Assembly (NCBI RefSeq): GCF_017571475.1
Contig: NZ_JAGETW010000001.1
Span: 496,001 to 560,000, forward strand
DNA: 64,000 nt
From: Thiomicrorhabdus sp. 6S3-12
GTDB lineage: Bacteria; Pseudomonadota; Gammaproteobacteria; Thiomicrospirales; Thiomicrospiraceae
Reading direction: 5' to 3'
Of this stretch, positions 1 through 8,318 are shown piece by piece (the stretch's first letter is position 1; each line of letters starts with the position of its first letter). The notes beneath the pieces are model-generated. The model was not told the origin of the DNA, did not search any database, and saw nothing but the letters and a program-made list of their open reading frames with translations. A program made the translations under genes and the position numbers.

Positions 1-161
1 TCCGCAAGTTGCTCGTCTGACGCACCTTTAACCTGATTCGCCTGTTCGGATGTCAATTCGACACCGGCATTCTGTAAAGCAGAAAGAGCTGCTTCATCCG
101 CCATAACCGGATTGGAAAGCAACATTAAACCTAATGCCGCACTTAAAATTGTTCTTCTCAT
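1..161 (-). CDS. Secreted hypothetical protein, 3' end cut by window
   Basis: Only the first 53 codons are inside the window. The ATG at 161 is preceded by a good ribosome binding site (AGGTGAAGG). The N-terminus is a Sec signal peptide: MRRT, a hydrophobic stretch, then a likely cut after NPVMA. The mature part begins DEAALSALQNAGVELTSEQ and looks soluble and helical. I do not recognise a family. Its C-terminus lies outside the window, so size and function are open. Confidence 0.7.
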   Translation of the reverse strand, partial: MRRTILSAALGLMLLSNPVMADEAALSALQNAGVELTSEQANQVKGASDEQLA

Positions 162-333
162 CCTTCACCTCTGCCATTCAGACTTTCAATAGGGTTCAAC
201 AATATAAGTAGATATGAATACGAATTATATACGTAAATTTATTTTACTCAACAAGAGAGTAAAAAATTTCACATTTTTTTAACCTATTGAAAACACATCA
301 TTTTTGACATGCAGAGATTTCTGTTCATTTTCA

Positions 334-1488
334 TCAGGACTCAGGAACTGTTAAGGCTTCGGGCTGATATGGTTCGATCAAGATCTCCTCGCCTATCCAG
401 CTCCAGCGGAATTCGCCGTTCACCTTCTGCCATTTCGGATCGTCTTTCTGAGCCAGAGGCAGGGCCAGATGTTTGGACCACAACGGCAAATCAATCTCTT
501 TGGCTTTCAATTCGCCTGTAATATCCAGGGCCGCTCCGAAGCGTCCGCTGAAATTGGTCTGCAGTTTACCGTTCAGCCCTTCGAGATTAAGCTGCTCCAT
601 CTGCACCCGCTTCTGAGCCAGATCGACTTTCATCGCTGAACCGGATGTCGTCAAATGCGCTTGCGGTACTGCAAACTCTTCCGGCAATGAAACCGTGACA
701 ACGCCCTGCCAGTCGGAAAACAGATAATTCTGCAACTTCTGATCCATCTCGAAATTCGACGTTATGCGAAAATTCACCGTTCGCGGCGACAAACTGTGGT
801 GATACTGAAAATCGCTGCGAACTTCAAACGGCTTGTTTGCCTGAAGATTGAGTGCAAACAGATTTACTTTCTCCAGGTTCATTCGATAGTTTTCCTGCTG
901 CTCACTCAGGTTAATACAGCCGTCACTGATCACCAGACTCTGCAGACTCCATGCATCCGTGTCGCTCTGTGCCGAAGCATTCGGTGTAAAGAACGCATTC
1001 AGCGGCAATGGTTGCACGCCGTTATCAGAAACTTGGCGCTGAGCAGGTAACAGCGGAAGCAGATTCGACAGAGCCGGAAGATCCGACCAGTTATCCTGTC
1101 CGTCAGCGTTACGTAGCAGATTCAGCGTTGGTCCGACCAGCTCGACACTCAGAATTTCCAGTTTCTTATGCAGCAGCAGAGACCACATCGACAACTCGAC
1201 TTCGACACTTTTCATGCTGAACTGAGGAGTTTCGGGATCAAAGCCCTGCGGCTGCGCCAGAGAGGCCTTACCGACCGAAAAAACAAACGGCATTACAGAA
1301 ACGTCAATACTTCCCTCGATCTTGAAATTCCGACCTGTGTAGTCGGAGACCTCTTTTTCGATTTGCGGTTTATAGCCGTTGAAATCGATAAAGTTGATCG
1401 CCCCCAAAAACGCCAGAAAGATTAACATCGGAATAATCGCCAGTATCAGTACCAGACGTTTAAACCATTTTCTTGCCATTGCAGTCAT
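334..1488 (-). CDS. AsmA-family inner-membrane-anchored protein
   Basis: A 384-residue protein with one N-terminal membrane anchor (about residues 8-30, after MTAMARKWFKRL) followed by the AsmA N-terminal pattern: FNGYKPQIEKEV, then GRNFKIEGSIDVSVMPF and alternating beta-strand sequence. AsmA-like proteins span the periplasm and are linked to phospholipid transport and outer-membrane assembly. At this length it is nearer to the short AsmA N-terminal type than to full AsmA (about 600 residues). I chose ATG 1488 because GAGGG sits 4 bases upstream; a longer in-frame start at 1527 has no clear binding site. It lies downstream of the barrel gene and its terminator, so it probably has its own promoter. 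Confidence 0.75.
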   Translation of the reverse strand: MTAMARKWFKRLVLILAIIPMLIFLAFLGAINFIDFNGYKPQIEKEVSDYTGRNFKIEGSIDVSVMPFVFSVGKASLAQPQGFDPETPQFSMKSVEVELSMWSLLLHKKLEILSVELVGPTLNLLRNADGQDNWSDLPALSNLLPLLPAQRQVSDNGVQPLPLNAFFTPNASAQSDTDAWSLQSLVISDGCINLSEQQENYRMNLEKVNLFALNLQANKPFEVRSDFQYHHSLSPRTVNFRITSNFEMDQKLQNYLFSDWQGVVTVSLPEEFAVPQAHLTTSGSAMKVDLAQKRVQMEQLNLEGLNGKLQTNFSGRFGAALDITGELKAKEIDLPLWSKHLALPLAQKDDPKWQKVNGEFRWSWIGEEILIEPYQPEALTVPES

Positions 1489-1540
1489 ACAGCCCTCATG
1501 TTCCTGTGTTTTTTTATTTAGATGCACTTTATTATGCCGA

Positions 1541-1569
1541 AAAAAAAGCCATGCATTGCATGGCTTTTT
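1541..1569 (-). terminator. Rho-independent terminator of the barrel gene
   Basis: An almost perfect dyad (AAAAAGCCATGCA / TGCATGGCTTTTT) starts about 20 bases past the stop of the barrel gene. Read on the minus strand it ends in a run of T. The A tract on the other side could also let it work in the opposite direction. Confidence 0.8.
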
Positions 1570-1591
1570 ACGCTCAAGGAAGATTCAATCC

Positions 1592-2791
1592 TTAGAAACC
1601 GTAATAGACACCGATTTTGGTAAAGAAACCGTGACCGTAGTCAGGTTTATCATTAATCAGGTCTGCTGTTTCGCCCTTACCGGTTGAGCCCAGAGCAAAA
1701 CGCGCCATCCAGTTTTTCTGGTCGCTGAATCCGAAAGGCACATCCAGGTTCATCTGACCGAAAAGATTGGTGGTCGCATCTGCAGTCGAGATATCGTCCG
1801 CTTTATCCATATATTCCAGACCAAGGGTCGCGTTCATGGTTGCAAAACCACCCAGATCGGCCAAGGTACGATTCACACCAAGAGAGTAGCTCTGATAAGG
1901 ATGCCATTTGGAATCTTCGCCCGCCAAAGCCCCTTCGATATAGTTGGTGTGCGCACCCAGCTCGACACCGTAAAGACTATTAATGCGGTAGTGATATTTA
2001 AATGCACCGCCTTCATTGCCGTTTAGCTGATAGGTGTCGTAACCGATAAAGTGTTTTGCAGGCCCTTTTTTCTTGACAACAGATGACTTGCTGTTATCCG
2101 ACGCATTGAACTGATAACGCATCCCCAGAAGGAAGTGCACGGCGGTATTGCTCAGTTCAGTCGAACCGTTTTCCAGATCGATCTTGGCATTCGGAGAATA
2201 GGTCAGTTTCACTTCCGGAACCAGCGCCCAGTTTTTGTTAATTTCGAACGATTTTTCCGCGGCAACCTGTACCGATGGCCCTGCTACCTGATAGCCTTCG
2301 CCGATAGGAAGTGCGCCACCGCCTTGCGTGTAGGTTTCAGTATTACGAACCGTAATCTGCGGATGCGCCAGAACGAAACCGGCACCGGCACGAACCGCGT
2401 AGCCATCGCCCATTTCACGTTTCAGGTTCAGATAGAACAGGTTAAAACCGTCGGTAATTTCATAGTGCTGAACATCGGCCGGAAGGTCATCGATATAGAT
2501 CTTCTGGTGAATATGTTCGAATTCCAAGGCATAGCCTTCCCAGTTACCGTGCAGGTTTTTACCGATTTTCACCGCATAGTAAGGAGGCGCTGTAAACGGC
2601 TTAGTCTTCAACTCGGCGTCTTTGATTTCAATATCGCCACCGGTATCTTTAATCGTGACGTCTTCGTTCATGCTGATCGAACCGCCAAGAGAGCCGGTAA
2701 AATACCAGTCGCTCAATTCTTTCGCCTGAGCCGATCCGGCTGAAAATACAGCGACACCCATCACCGCCGCCAATACTGTTTTAAGCTGCAT
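1592..2791 (-). CDS. Outer-membrane beta-barrel protein, possible two-domain barrel
   Basis: A 399-residue exported protein. The start ATG at 2791 follows GAGGTGGGT; an upstream in-frame ATG at 2839 has no such site. Signal peptide MQLKTVLAAVMGVAVFSAGSAQA is followed by ELSDWYFTGSLGGSIS, typical of OmpA-like eight-stranded barrels. The first half ends near residue 235 with FLLGMRYQFN, itself a barrel-like terminus. After a basic linker (SSVVKKKGP) a second set of amphipathic strands runs to a C-terminal YYGF with the terminal Phe recognised by the BAM complex. The second half is faintly reminiscent of small outer-membrane enzymes such as PagL, but I cannot confirm catalytic residues. Function unknown. 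Confidence 0.7.
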   Translation of the reverse strand: MQLKTVLAAVMGVAVFSAGSAQAKELSDWYFTGSLGGSISMNEDVTIKDTGGDIEIKDAELKTKPFTAPPYYAVKIGKNLHGNWEGYALEFEHIHQKIYIDDLPADVQHYEITDGFNLFYLNLKREMGDGYAVRAGAGFVLAHPQITVRNTETYTQGGGALPIGEGYQVAGPSVQVAAEKSFEINKNWALVPEVKLTYSPNAKIDLENGSTELSNTAVHFLLGMRYQFNASDNSKSSVVKKKGPAKHFIGYDTYQLNGNEGGAFKYHYRINSLYGVELGAHTNYIEGALAGEDSKWHPYQSYSLGVNRTLADLGGFATMNATLGLEYMDKADDISTADATTNLFGQMNLDVPFGFSDQKNWMARFALGSTGKGETADLINDKPDYGHGFFTKIGVYYGF

Positions 2792-2879
2792 ACCCACCTC
2801 ATTTACAATGCTGTTTTCCCGCCTACCTGCAACTAACAAATAAGCAAAGACTTAAATAAAAACAAAATTTTAGCAAATT

Positions 2880-4028
2880 TTACAGAAACAAACTGACTAC
2901 ATTATTCAGATAGGTCTTACCGCTCTTAGTCAGAATCAATTTATTGTCCTGTATTTGCGCCCAGTTATGCTGCTGCATGGTTTGCAGATGCGGCTGTAAC
3001 ACCGATAATTCCAAGCCCGTATGCTGCGTAAACAGACTTAAGTCAAAACCATCCTGCAAACGCAAGGCATTGAGCATAAATTCAAATAGCAGCTCGCCTT
3101 CGTCCACTTCGGTAGTACGCCCCGGATTCGGCTGTTTCATGGTCTCGACATAGCCTCCGGGCGATGCCGGCATCTGAGTGCGCAGAACTCTACCTTCGGG
3201 TGCCATGGTGATTTTGCCGTGCGCTCCGGCGCCCAGCCCGATATAGTCGCCGAAGCGCCAGTAGTTCAGATTGTGCCGGCACTGATGACCCGGCTTGGCG
3301 TAGGCGGACACTTCATAATGCTGATAGCCGGCTTCGGCAATCACTTCCTGGCAGGCTTGCTGCATCTCCCACGCCAGATCGTCGTCCGGCAGTGGCGGCG
3401 GCTGTTTATAAAACGGCGTGTTCGGTTCCAGCGTCAGCTGATAATGCGAGAGATGCGGCGGCTCGAAATCCAGCGCCTGCCGAACATCCTCAATCGCCTG
3501 CTGCAGAGACTGCTGCGGGAGCGCAAACATCAGATCGAGGTTAAAGTTGTCGAAACCGGCATCTTTGGCCGCCTGAATCGCTTTTTTCGCTTCCTGCGAA
3601 GAATGTATCCGCCCGAGCGCCTTGAGTTTATCGTCGGCAAAACTCTGAATTCCCATTGACAATCGGTTGATCCCGGCCTGACGGAACATAGCGAATTTCC
3701 GGTAATCGACCGTTCCCGGATTGGCTTCCAGCGTTATTTCGATCTGCGGCGAGAAACCGAGCAAGGCTCTGGCCTGAGACATAAACTCGTTAATGCCCGC
3801 TTCGGAAAACAGGCTCGGCGTCCCGCCGCCGAAAAAGATACTGCGGATCGGTCGCCCCCAGATCATCGGCAAAGTCTGCTCCAACTGGCGCAACAGGGAC
3901 TGGACATACTGCGCTTCATCAATCTCCTGTTTGAGGGTATGAGAATTGAAATCACAATAGGGGCACTTTTCGATACACCACGGATAATGCACATAAAGGC
4001 TTAAAGGAAGCGGCTGGGTAAAATTCAA
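2880..4028 (-). CDS. hemW: Radical SAM haem chaperone HemW
   Basis: HemW is a radical SAM protein that binds haem and delivers it to respiratory enzymes; it was long annotated as an oxygen-independent coproporphyrinogen oxidase. The signature CIEKCPYCDFNSH (CxxxCxxC) lies near the N-terminus, then FFGGGTPSLF and GINRLSMGIQSF, and the C-terminal HemN-like domain. I place the start at TTG 4028, giving 382 residues, because AGGAGGG sits just upstream and the protein then begins MNFTQPLPLSLYVHYPWC, where HemW proteins normally start. An ATG at 4091 would overlap the pump gene by 55 bases. Last gene of the rph-rdgB-pump-hemW operon; the pump stop codon is part of the hemW binding-site region. Confidence 0.9.
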   Translation of the reverse strand: MNFTQPLPLSLYVHYPWCIEKCPYCDFNSHTLKQEIDEAQYVQSLLRQLEQTLPMIWGRPIRSIFFGGGTPSLFSEAGINEFMSQARALLGFSPQIEITLEANPGTVDYRKFAMFRQAGINRLSMGIQSFADDKLKALGRIHSSQEAKKAIQAAKDAGFDNFNLDLMFALPQQSLQQAIEDVRQALDFEPPHLSHYQLTLEPNTPFYKQPPPLPDDDLAWEMQQACQEVIAEAGYQHYEVSAYAKPGHQCRHNLNYWRFGDYIGLGAGAHGKITMAPEGRVLRTQMPASPGGYVETMKQPNPGRTTEVDEGELLFEFMLNALRLQDGFDLSLFTQHTGLELSVLQPHLQTMQQHNWAQIQDNKLILTKSGKTYLNNVVSLFL

Positions 4029-4036
4029 ATTCCCTC

Positions 4037-5272
4037 CTAAGAATTCTGCGAAGCGGCGATGGGTTCGAAACTCGAATGCGTCTTCAACCAACGCCAGATA
4101 ACAAGGGCGCTCAGCAGCATCAACGCTTGAGAAACCGCCATCATTAACAGACTGTCGTGGACCACCGGAACAATCAGCGAAGTCACCAGCCCCGCGGTCC
4201 CCATCTGAACCAGACTTTGCAGCGAAGCCGCCATACCGCGTTTATCCGGCAGGCAATCCAGACCGAAAACCGTCAGACCGGGATTGGCCAGAGCGAAGCC
4301 AACTGCATATACACTCAAGGGCGCGATTACCCAGAACGCCTGCTGCATCGACAGACTCTGCAGCACGACATTCAGAGCGATTGCCGACAATGCCAGCATA
4401 AAGGCCAGATTGACCATCGACACTGCGGCAATACGATGGGCCAGACGATGCGACAGCCAGGAACCCAGAAGGATGCCGCCGACCATCGGTAGGAACAGAA
4501 TCCAGAAATCCTGCTCCTGAAGATGCAGGTGGTCGAAAATCAGACTCGCTGAAGAGGCGACATAGATAAAAAAACCGCCGATTAACAGCCCCTGAACAAT
4601 AACTAGACGCAAAAACAGCGGATGACGCAGACTGTGCACATAAGAGCGCGTCAGAAAACGCGGATGTATCGACTGTACCGATTCCGGAGCCTGCGTTTCC
4701 GGAATCTTCAGCGCAAAAATCGGCAAAATCAAAAGCGCAAAACCGGCCAGAAAATAGAACACCGAACGCCAGCCGAGGTGGGCATCCAGCCAGCCGCCGA
4801 TAATCGGTGCCAGCGCCGGCGCCAGAGTAAACAGCATCATCACGACGGCGAGCGCTTTCTGCGCTTCGGGGCCGCGGAAAAAATCGCGGATCATCGCCCG
4901 GCTCGCGACCACACTACCGGCTGCCATTACGCCCTGCAACGCACGACCGACCAGCAACCAGAAGTAATCTTCAGCCAGGGCGCACAACAGCGCCGCCATA
5001 AGATATCCGAGCAGACTCAGCAGCACTACACGCCTGCGCCCGAAGCGGTCGGCCAGCGGTCCCCAGAGCAGTGTCGAAACGGCAAAAAACGCCAGATAGA
5101 CAGACAGACTTTGCGTCAGCCATTCGCGACTGACGCCCAATTCCGCTTCGATTGCCGGAAAAGAGGGCAGATAGGTATCAATCGAAAAAGGCGCCAGCAT
5201 ACTGATCAAGGCCACCAGAGTGATCAGCCACCAGGGCGACAGCACGCTATGCCGGGCCTGCATCGACATCAT
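4037..5272 (-). CDS. Bcr/CflA-type multidrug MFS transporter
   Basis: A 411-residue, 12-helix major facilitator protein. The N-terminus (SMLAPFSIDTYLPSFPAI) and LWGPLADRFGRRRVV, the MFS loop 2-3 motif, are characteristic of the Bcr/CflA drug:H+ antiporter subfamily (bicyclomycin, chloramphenicol). Its ATG overlaps the rdgB stop as ATGA, and hemW begins 8 bases after its stop, so it is co-transcribed and translationally coupled. In many relatives rdgB and hemW are direct neighbours, so this pump looks like an insertion into a conserved housekeeping pair. Substrate unknown. Confidence 0.85.
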   Translation of the reverse strand: MMSMQARHSVLSPWWLITLVALISMLAPFSIDTYLPSFPAIEAELGVSREWLTQSLSVYLAFFAVSTLLWGPLADRFGRRRVVLLSLLGYLMAALLCALAEDYFWLLVGRALQGVMAAGSVVASRAMIRDFFRGPEAQKALAVVMMLFTLAPALAPIIGGWLDAHLGWRSVFYFLAGFALLILPIFALKIPETQAPESVQSIHPRFLTRSYVHSLRHPLFLRLVIVQGLLIGGFFIYVASSASLIFDHLHLQEQDFWILFLPMVGGILLGSWLSHRLAHRIAAVSMVNLAFMLALSAIALNVVLQSLSMQQAFWVIAPLSVYAVGFALANPGLTVFGLDCLPDKRGMAASLQSLVQMGTAGLVTSLIVPVVHDSLLMMAVSQALMLLSALVIWRWLKTHSSFEPIAASQNS

Positions 5273-5874
5273 GCGCCTCGTCTTAACTGCATCAAGAGTG
5301 CATTCAACGCCTGAGCGCGATGGCTGATCTGATTTTTCTGCTCTTTCGGCAGTTCGGCCGCGCTTTTACCGAGTTCGTCGACCCAGAAAATCGGATCATA
5401 GCCGAACCCGCCGTCGCCGCGTTTGGCATGCAAAATTTCACCATACCAGCGCCCCAGACCGACAATCGGCGTCGGATCTTCGGCGTGCTCCACATACACC
5501 ATGGCGCAGTAATAACTCGCCTGACGCGCACCTTCCGGCACACCTGCAAGCGCTTTCAGCAGCTTCTGCAAATTGCTTTCATCGCTGACCTGCGCCACTT
5601 CGTCGGCCGAATAGCGTGCCGAATAGATCCCCGGACGCCCTTTCAGCGCATGCACCTCGATTCCGGAATCGTCGGCGATCGCCGGCAAGCCGGTTTTCTG
5701 TGCGGCAAAACGCGCTTTGAGAATGGCATTTTCGATAAAACTCAGGCCGGTTTCTTCGGCTTCTTCACTGAAAAACTCGCTCTGCGCATGAACCTCCCAA
5801 CCATAAGGGGCCAGAATATCACTCATCTCTTTAAGCTTGCCGGCATTGCCGCTGGCTAAAACGATTTTTTGCAT
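5269..5874 (-). CDS. rdgB: dITP/XTP pyrophosphatase (RdgB/HAM1)
   Basis: A 201-residue house-cleaning nucleotidase that hydrolyses dITP and XTP to monophosphates, preventing incorporation of deaminated purines into DNA. The family opening (M)QKIVLASGNAGKLKEM with the SxNxxK substrate loop is complete, followed by ETGLSFIENAILKAR, GLPAIADDSGIEV and a C-terminal GDGGFGYDPIF. An AGAGG site precedes the ATG. It lies 21 bases after rph, a common rph-rdgB pairing, and overlaps the next gene by 4 bases. Confidence 0.95.
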   Translation of the reverse strand: MQKIVLASGNAGKLKEMSDILAPYGWEVHAQSEFFSEEAEETGLSFIENAILKARFAAQKTGLPAIADDSGIEVHALKGRPGIYSARYSADEVAQVSDESNLQKLLKALAGVPEGARQASYYCAMVYVEHAEDPTPIVGLGRWYGEILHAKRGDGGFGYDPIFWVDELGKSAAELPKEQKNQISHRAQALNALLMQLRRGA

Positions 5875-5895
5875 TTTTCGAGCCTCTCCCCGTTT

Positions 5896-6630
5896 TTACT
5901 CGGCAAGCGCCTGACGCTGAATTTCAGTCAATTCGGCAATCCCTTTGCGTCCCAGCTCAAGCATCGCCTGCAGCTCATCCATCGAGTAAGGCGCAGCTTC
6001 CGCCGTCCCCTGTACTTCGATAAACGTGCCTTTATCGGTCATGACCAGATTCATATCGGTTTCCGCATTCGAGTCTTCAGCATAGTCCAGATCCAGCACC
6101 GGCGTCCCCTGATAGACACCGACCGAGATCGAAGCGACTTGCTGAATAATCGGGTTCTCGGCAAGCAGTCCTTTTTCGATCAGATGCTCGATCGCAATCG
6201 ACAGAGCGACAAAGCCGCCGGTAATCGATGCGGTGCGCGTACCGCCGTCGGCCTGAATGACATCGCAGTCAATGTGAATGGTGCGCTCGCCCAGACGGGT
6301 TAAATCCACAGCTGCGCGCAATGAACGTCCGATCAGACGTTGAATTTCCTGAGTGCGCCCGCCTTGTTTTCCGGCGCTGGCCTCACGGCGCATACGCGTC
6401 CCCGTGGAACGCGGCAACATGCCGTATTCGGCGGTGACCCAGCCTTGCCCCTGCCCGCGCAGAAATGGCGGCACTTTTTCCTCGACACTGGCGGTACAGA
6501 TCACTTGCGTATCACCGAACTCGATCAGAACCGAGCCCTCTGCATGTTTGGTAAAGTGTTTGGTAATTTTTACCGCGCGCAGCTGATCGGCCGCGCGGCC
6601 GCTCGGGCGAGACCCGTTTATGTCCGTCAT
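5896..6630 (-). CDS. rph: Ribonuclease PH
   Basis: RNase PH trims the 3' ends of tRNA precursors phosphorolytically and acts on damaged rRNA. The 244 residues match the usual length (about 238). Family stretches visible: [11 protein letters not shown] at the start, [33 protein letters not shown]-like [11 protein letters not shown], and a [18 protein letters not shown] phosphate-binding region. First gene of the minus-strand operon; AGGA lies upstream of the ATG. It is divergent from yicC, and the 91 bases between them must hold both promoters. Confidence 0.95.
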   Translation of the reverse strand: MTDINGSRPSGRAADQLRAVKITKHFTKHAEGSVLIEFGDTQVICTASVEEKVPPFLRGQGQGWVTAEYGMLPRSTGTRMRREASAGKQGGRTQEIQRLIGRSLRAAVDLTRLGERTIHIDCDVIQADGGTRTASITGGFVALSIAIEHLIEKGLLAENPIIQQVASISVGVYQGTPVLDLDYAEDSNAETDMNLVMTDKGTFIEVQGTAEAAPYSMDELQAMLELGRKGIAELTEIQRQALAE

Positions 6631-6721
6631 CCTGTATCCTTTTTGATCAAAACGTATAGAATGGCTGGATTATAAACGATTCCCTCCCATCTTATGGACG
6701 CAAACCCTGAAAGGAGTCTCA

Positions 6722-7615
6722 ATGAATACGACCGCCAAAGTTTACAGCATGACAGCGTTTGCCCGCAGCCAACAGCTGTTGAACAGCGCGTATTATCAGG
6801 GGCAATTCAGCTGGGAACTGCGCTCGGTCAACCAGCGCTATCTGGAAATCAATTTCCGCATGAACGACAGTCTGCGCCATCTGGAAATTCCGATCCGCGA
6901 CAAGCTCAAGCAGCACTTCGCGCGCGGAAAAATTGACGTCAGCCTGAGCATCGCCACGCAAAGCGCGCAAGCGTTGGTCATTAACCGGCAATTACTCGGC
7001 TCACTGAATCAGGCGATCGGCGAAATCCAACAACATCTTCCCGAAGCGACCCACGTTAATCCACTGGAACTTCTGCAATGGCCCGGCATACTTAAGGAAA
7101 ACAGTGACCGCGAGCAACAGGAACAACTCGATCAAATCCTGCTCGAAGCACTGGACGAAACCATCTCTGAGCTCAAAGCGCACCGTGCCCGCGAAGGCGA
7201 AGCCTTAAAGTCGATGATTCTGCAAAGATGCGACCTGATTGAACAGCAACTGTTGGCCCTGCAGCCTCTGATGCCGGAAATCCAGCAGTCTCAGGCCGAT
7301 AAACTTCGTCAGCGATTGCTCCATCTGCAGGCACAAGTGGATGAACACAGGCTGCATCAGGAGGTCGCTTTGCTGGCACAAAAGACCGATGTGGCCGAAG
7401 AGCTGGATCGGTTACAGGTACAAGTGAATGAAGTACGCCACGTACTGGAGAGCGGGCAGCCGATCGGACGCCGACTGGATTTTCTGATGCAGGAACTCAA
7501 CCGCGAAGCCAATACCCTCGGCTCGAAGTCGGTGGATGTACGCACATCGCAGGCCAGTGTAGAGCTGAAAGTCTTAATCGAACAGATGCGCGAACAGGTG
7601 CAGAATATCGAATAG
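6722..7615 (+). CDS. yicC: YicC-family endoribonuclease
   Basis: A 297-residue protein opening with MTAFARSQ and then WELRSVNQRYLEINFRM, the YicC_N signature. It closes with the conserved C-terminal (DUF1732) block: GRRLDFLMQELNREANTLGSKS and ELKVLIEQMREQVQNIE. YicC proteins are metal-dependent endoribonucleases implicated in sRNA turnover in E. coli. A strong AAAGGAG site precedes the ATG. In many bacteria yicC is followed by gmk; here it is not, and no gene follows for 240 bases. Divergent from rph. Confidence 0.9.
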   Translation: MNTTAKVYSMTAFARSQQLLNSAYYQGQFSWELRSVNQRYLEINFRMNDSLRHLEIPIRDKLKQHFARGKIDVSLSIATQSAQALVINRQLLGSLNQAIGEIQQHLPEATHVNPLELLQWPGILKENSDREQQEQLDQILLEALDETISELKAHRAREGEALKSMILQRCDLIEQQLLALQPLMPEIQQSQADKLRQRLLHLQAQVDEHRLHQEVALLAQKTDVAEELDRLQVQVNEVRHVLESGQPIGRRLDFLMQELNREANTLGSKSVDVRTSQASVELKVLIEQMREQVQNIE

Positions 7616-7782
7616 TTTCTCAATCCCCAAAACCGCTCCAAACAACCTATTACGACGATGCCAGAAATAATTGCACAACATTTCTTATGGCCTGACATAA
7701 CAAGGACTTATCGCCTTGCCCCCGCCCTTTGGCCCGCAAAGAAACAGGCAAATAGAAACTTACTTCAAATCAATCCGAATGA

Positions 7783-7811
7783 TTGAAATTTACCCCTAAC
7801 AGCAGTATAGT
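7783..7811 (+). promoter_or_regulatory. Sigma-70 promoter of the 71-residue membrane protein gene
   Basis: TTGAAA at 7783-7788 and TATAGT at 7806-7811 are separated by exactly 17 bases, a near-consensus housekeeping promoter ending about 45 bases before the start codon. It marks the following small gene as an independent transcription unit. Confidence 0.7.
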
Positions 7812-7855
7812 TTCGCTGCGTAATAAAAATATTTCTTACTGAGGCGCAGGAAATT

Positions 7856-8071
7856 ATGAGTAACTTAATGAAAATGCTACTGGTTTTGGCCATCACAGTA
7901 GTCATTCCTCTAGCGGTTCTACTTGGTATTTGGGCAGATATTCTTCCTCAATCACTACAAGTAGCTATCGGGCTTGCAGGAGTTATTCTCGCAATCGTTT
8001 ATATCGTAGGCGGGAACTTAGTCCTAATGTGGAGCGACATCAAAACAGGTCGTTATTCTAAAAAATCCTGA
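7856..8071 (+). CDS. Small two-helix membrane protein
   Basis: 71 residues with two predicted transmembrane helices (about 5-27 and 37-57) joined by a short loop (WADILPQS) and a basic C-terminus (GRYSKKS). It has a good binding site (GAGGCGCAGGAA), its own near-consensus promoter and a terminator right after the stop, so it is a real monocistronic gene. Family not recognised; no function can be assigned. Confidence 0.75.
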   Translation: MSNLMKMLLVLAITVVIPLAVLLGIWADILPQSLQVAIGLAGVILAIVYIVGGNLVLMWSDIKTGRYSKKS

Positions 8072-8095
8072 TTCAGGGTACGGAATAAACCACAT

Positions 8096-8122
8096 AAAAA
8101 CCGGCTTTACGCCGGTTTTTTT
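8096..8122 (+). terminator. Rho-independent terminator
   Basis: AAAAACCGGC / GCCGGTTTTTT stem with a 5-base loop followed by a T run, 25 bases after the small membrane protein gene. Confidence 0.85.
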
Positions 8123-8318
8123 ATGCGCAAAGTGCGCCGCATATCGCCATCCTTCTTCCATAATTTGTCCCCATTCCGTAAAGATAAAAAGCTATAATCA
8201 GAGTCAAAATTTTCATTATTGACCTTGATCGTAAAAGATCTGAAAACAACATAAAAACCTGACCAAAAGTAACTGAAAGACCTACAGCAGGCAGGGAAAT
8301 ACAATTTTCGAGTAAAGA

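Noticed and set aside
242-264. Terminator of the AsmA-like gene at TTTTACTC/GAGTAAAA
   Set aside because: The stem is AT-rich and not followed by a proper T run on the minus strand; kept only as a weak dyad.
8187-8200. TATAAT as the mrcA promoter
   Set aside because: A -10 match is present at about 8192, but no -35 hexamer lies at 16-18 bases, so it is not listed as a promoter.
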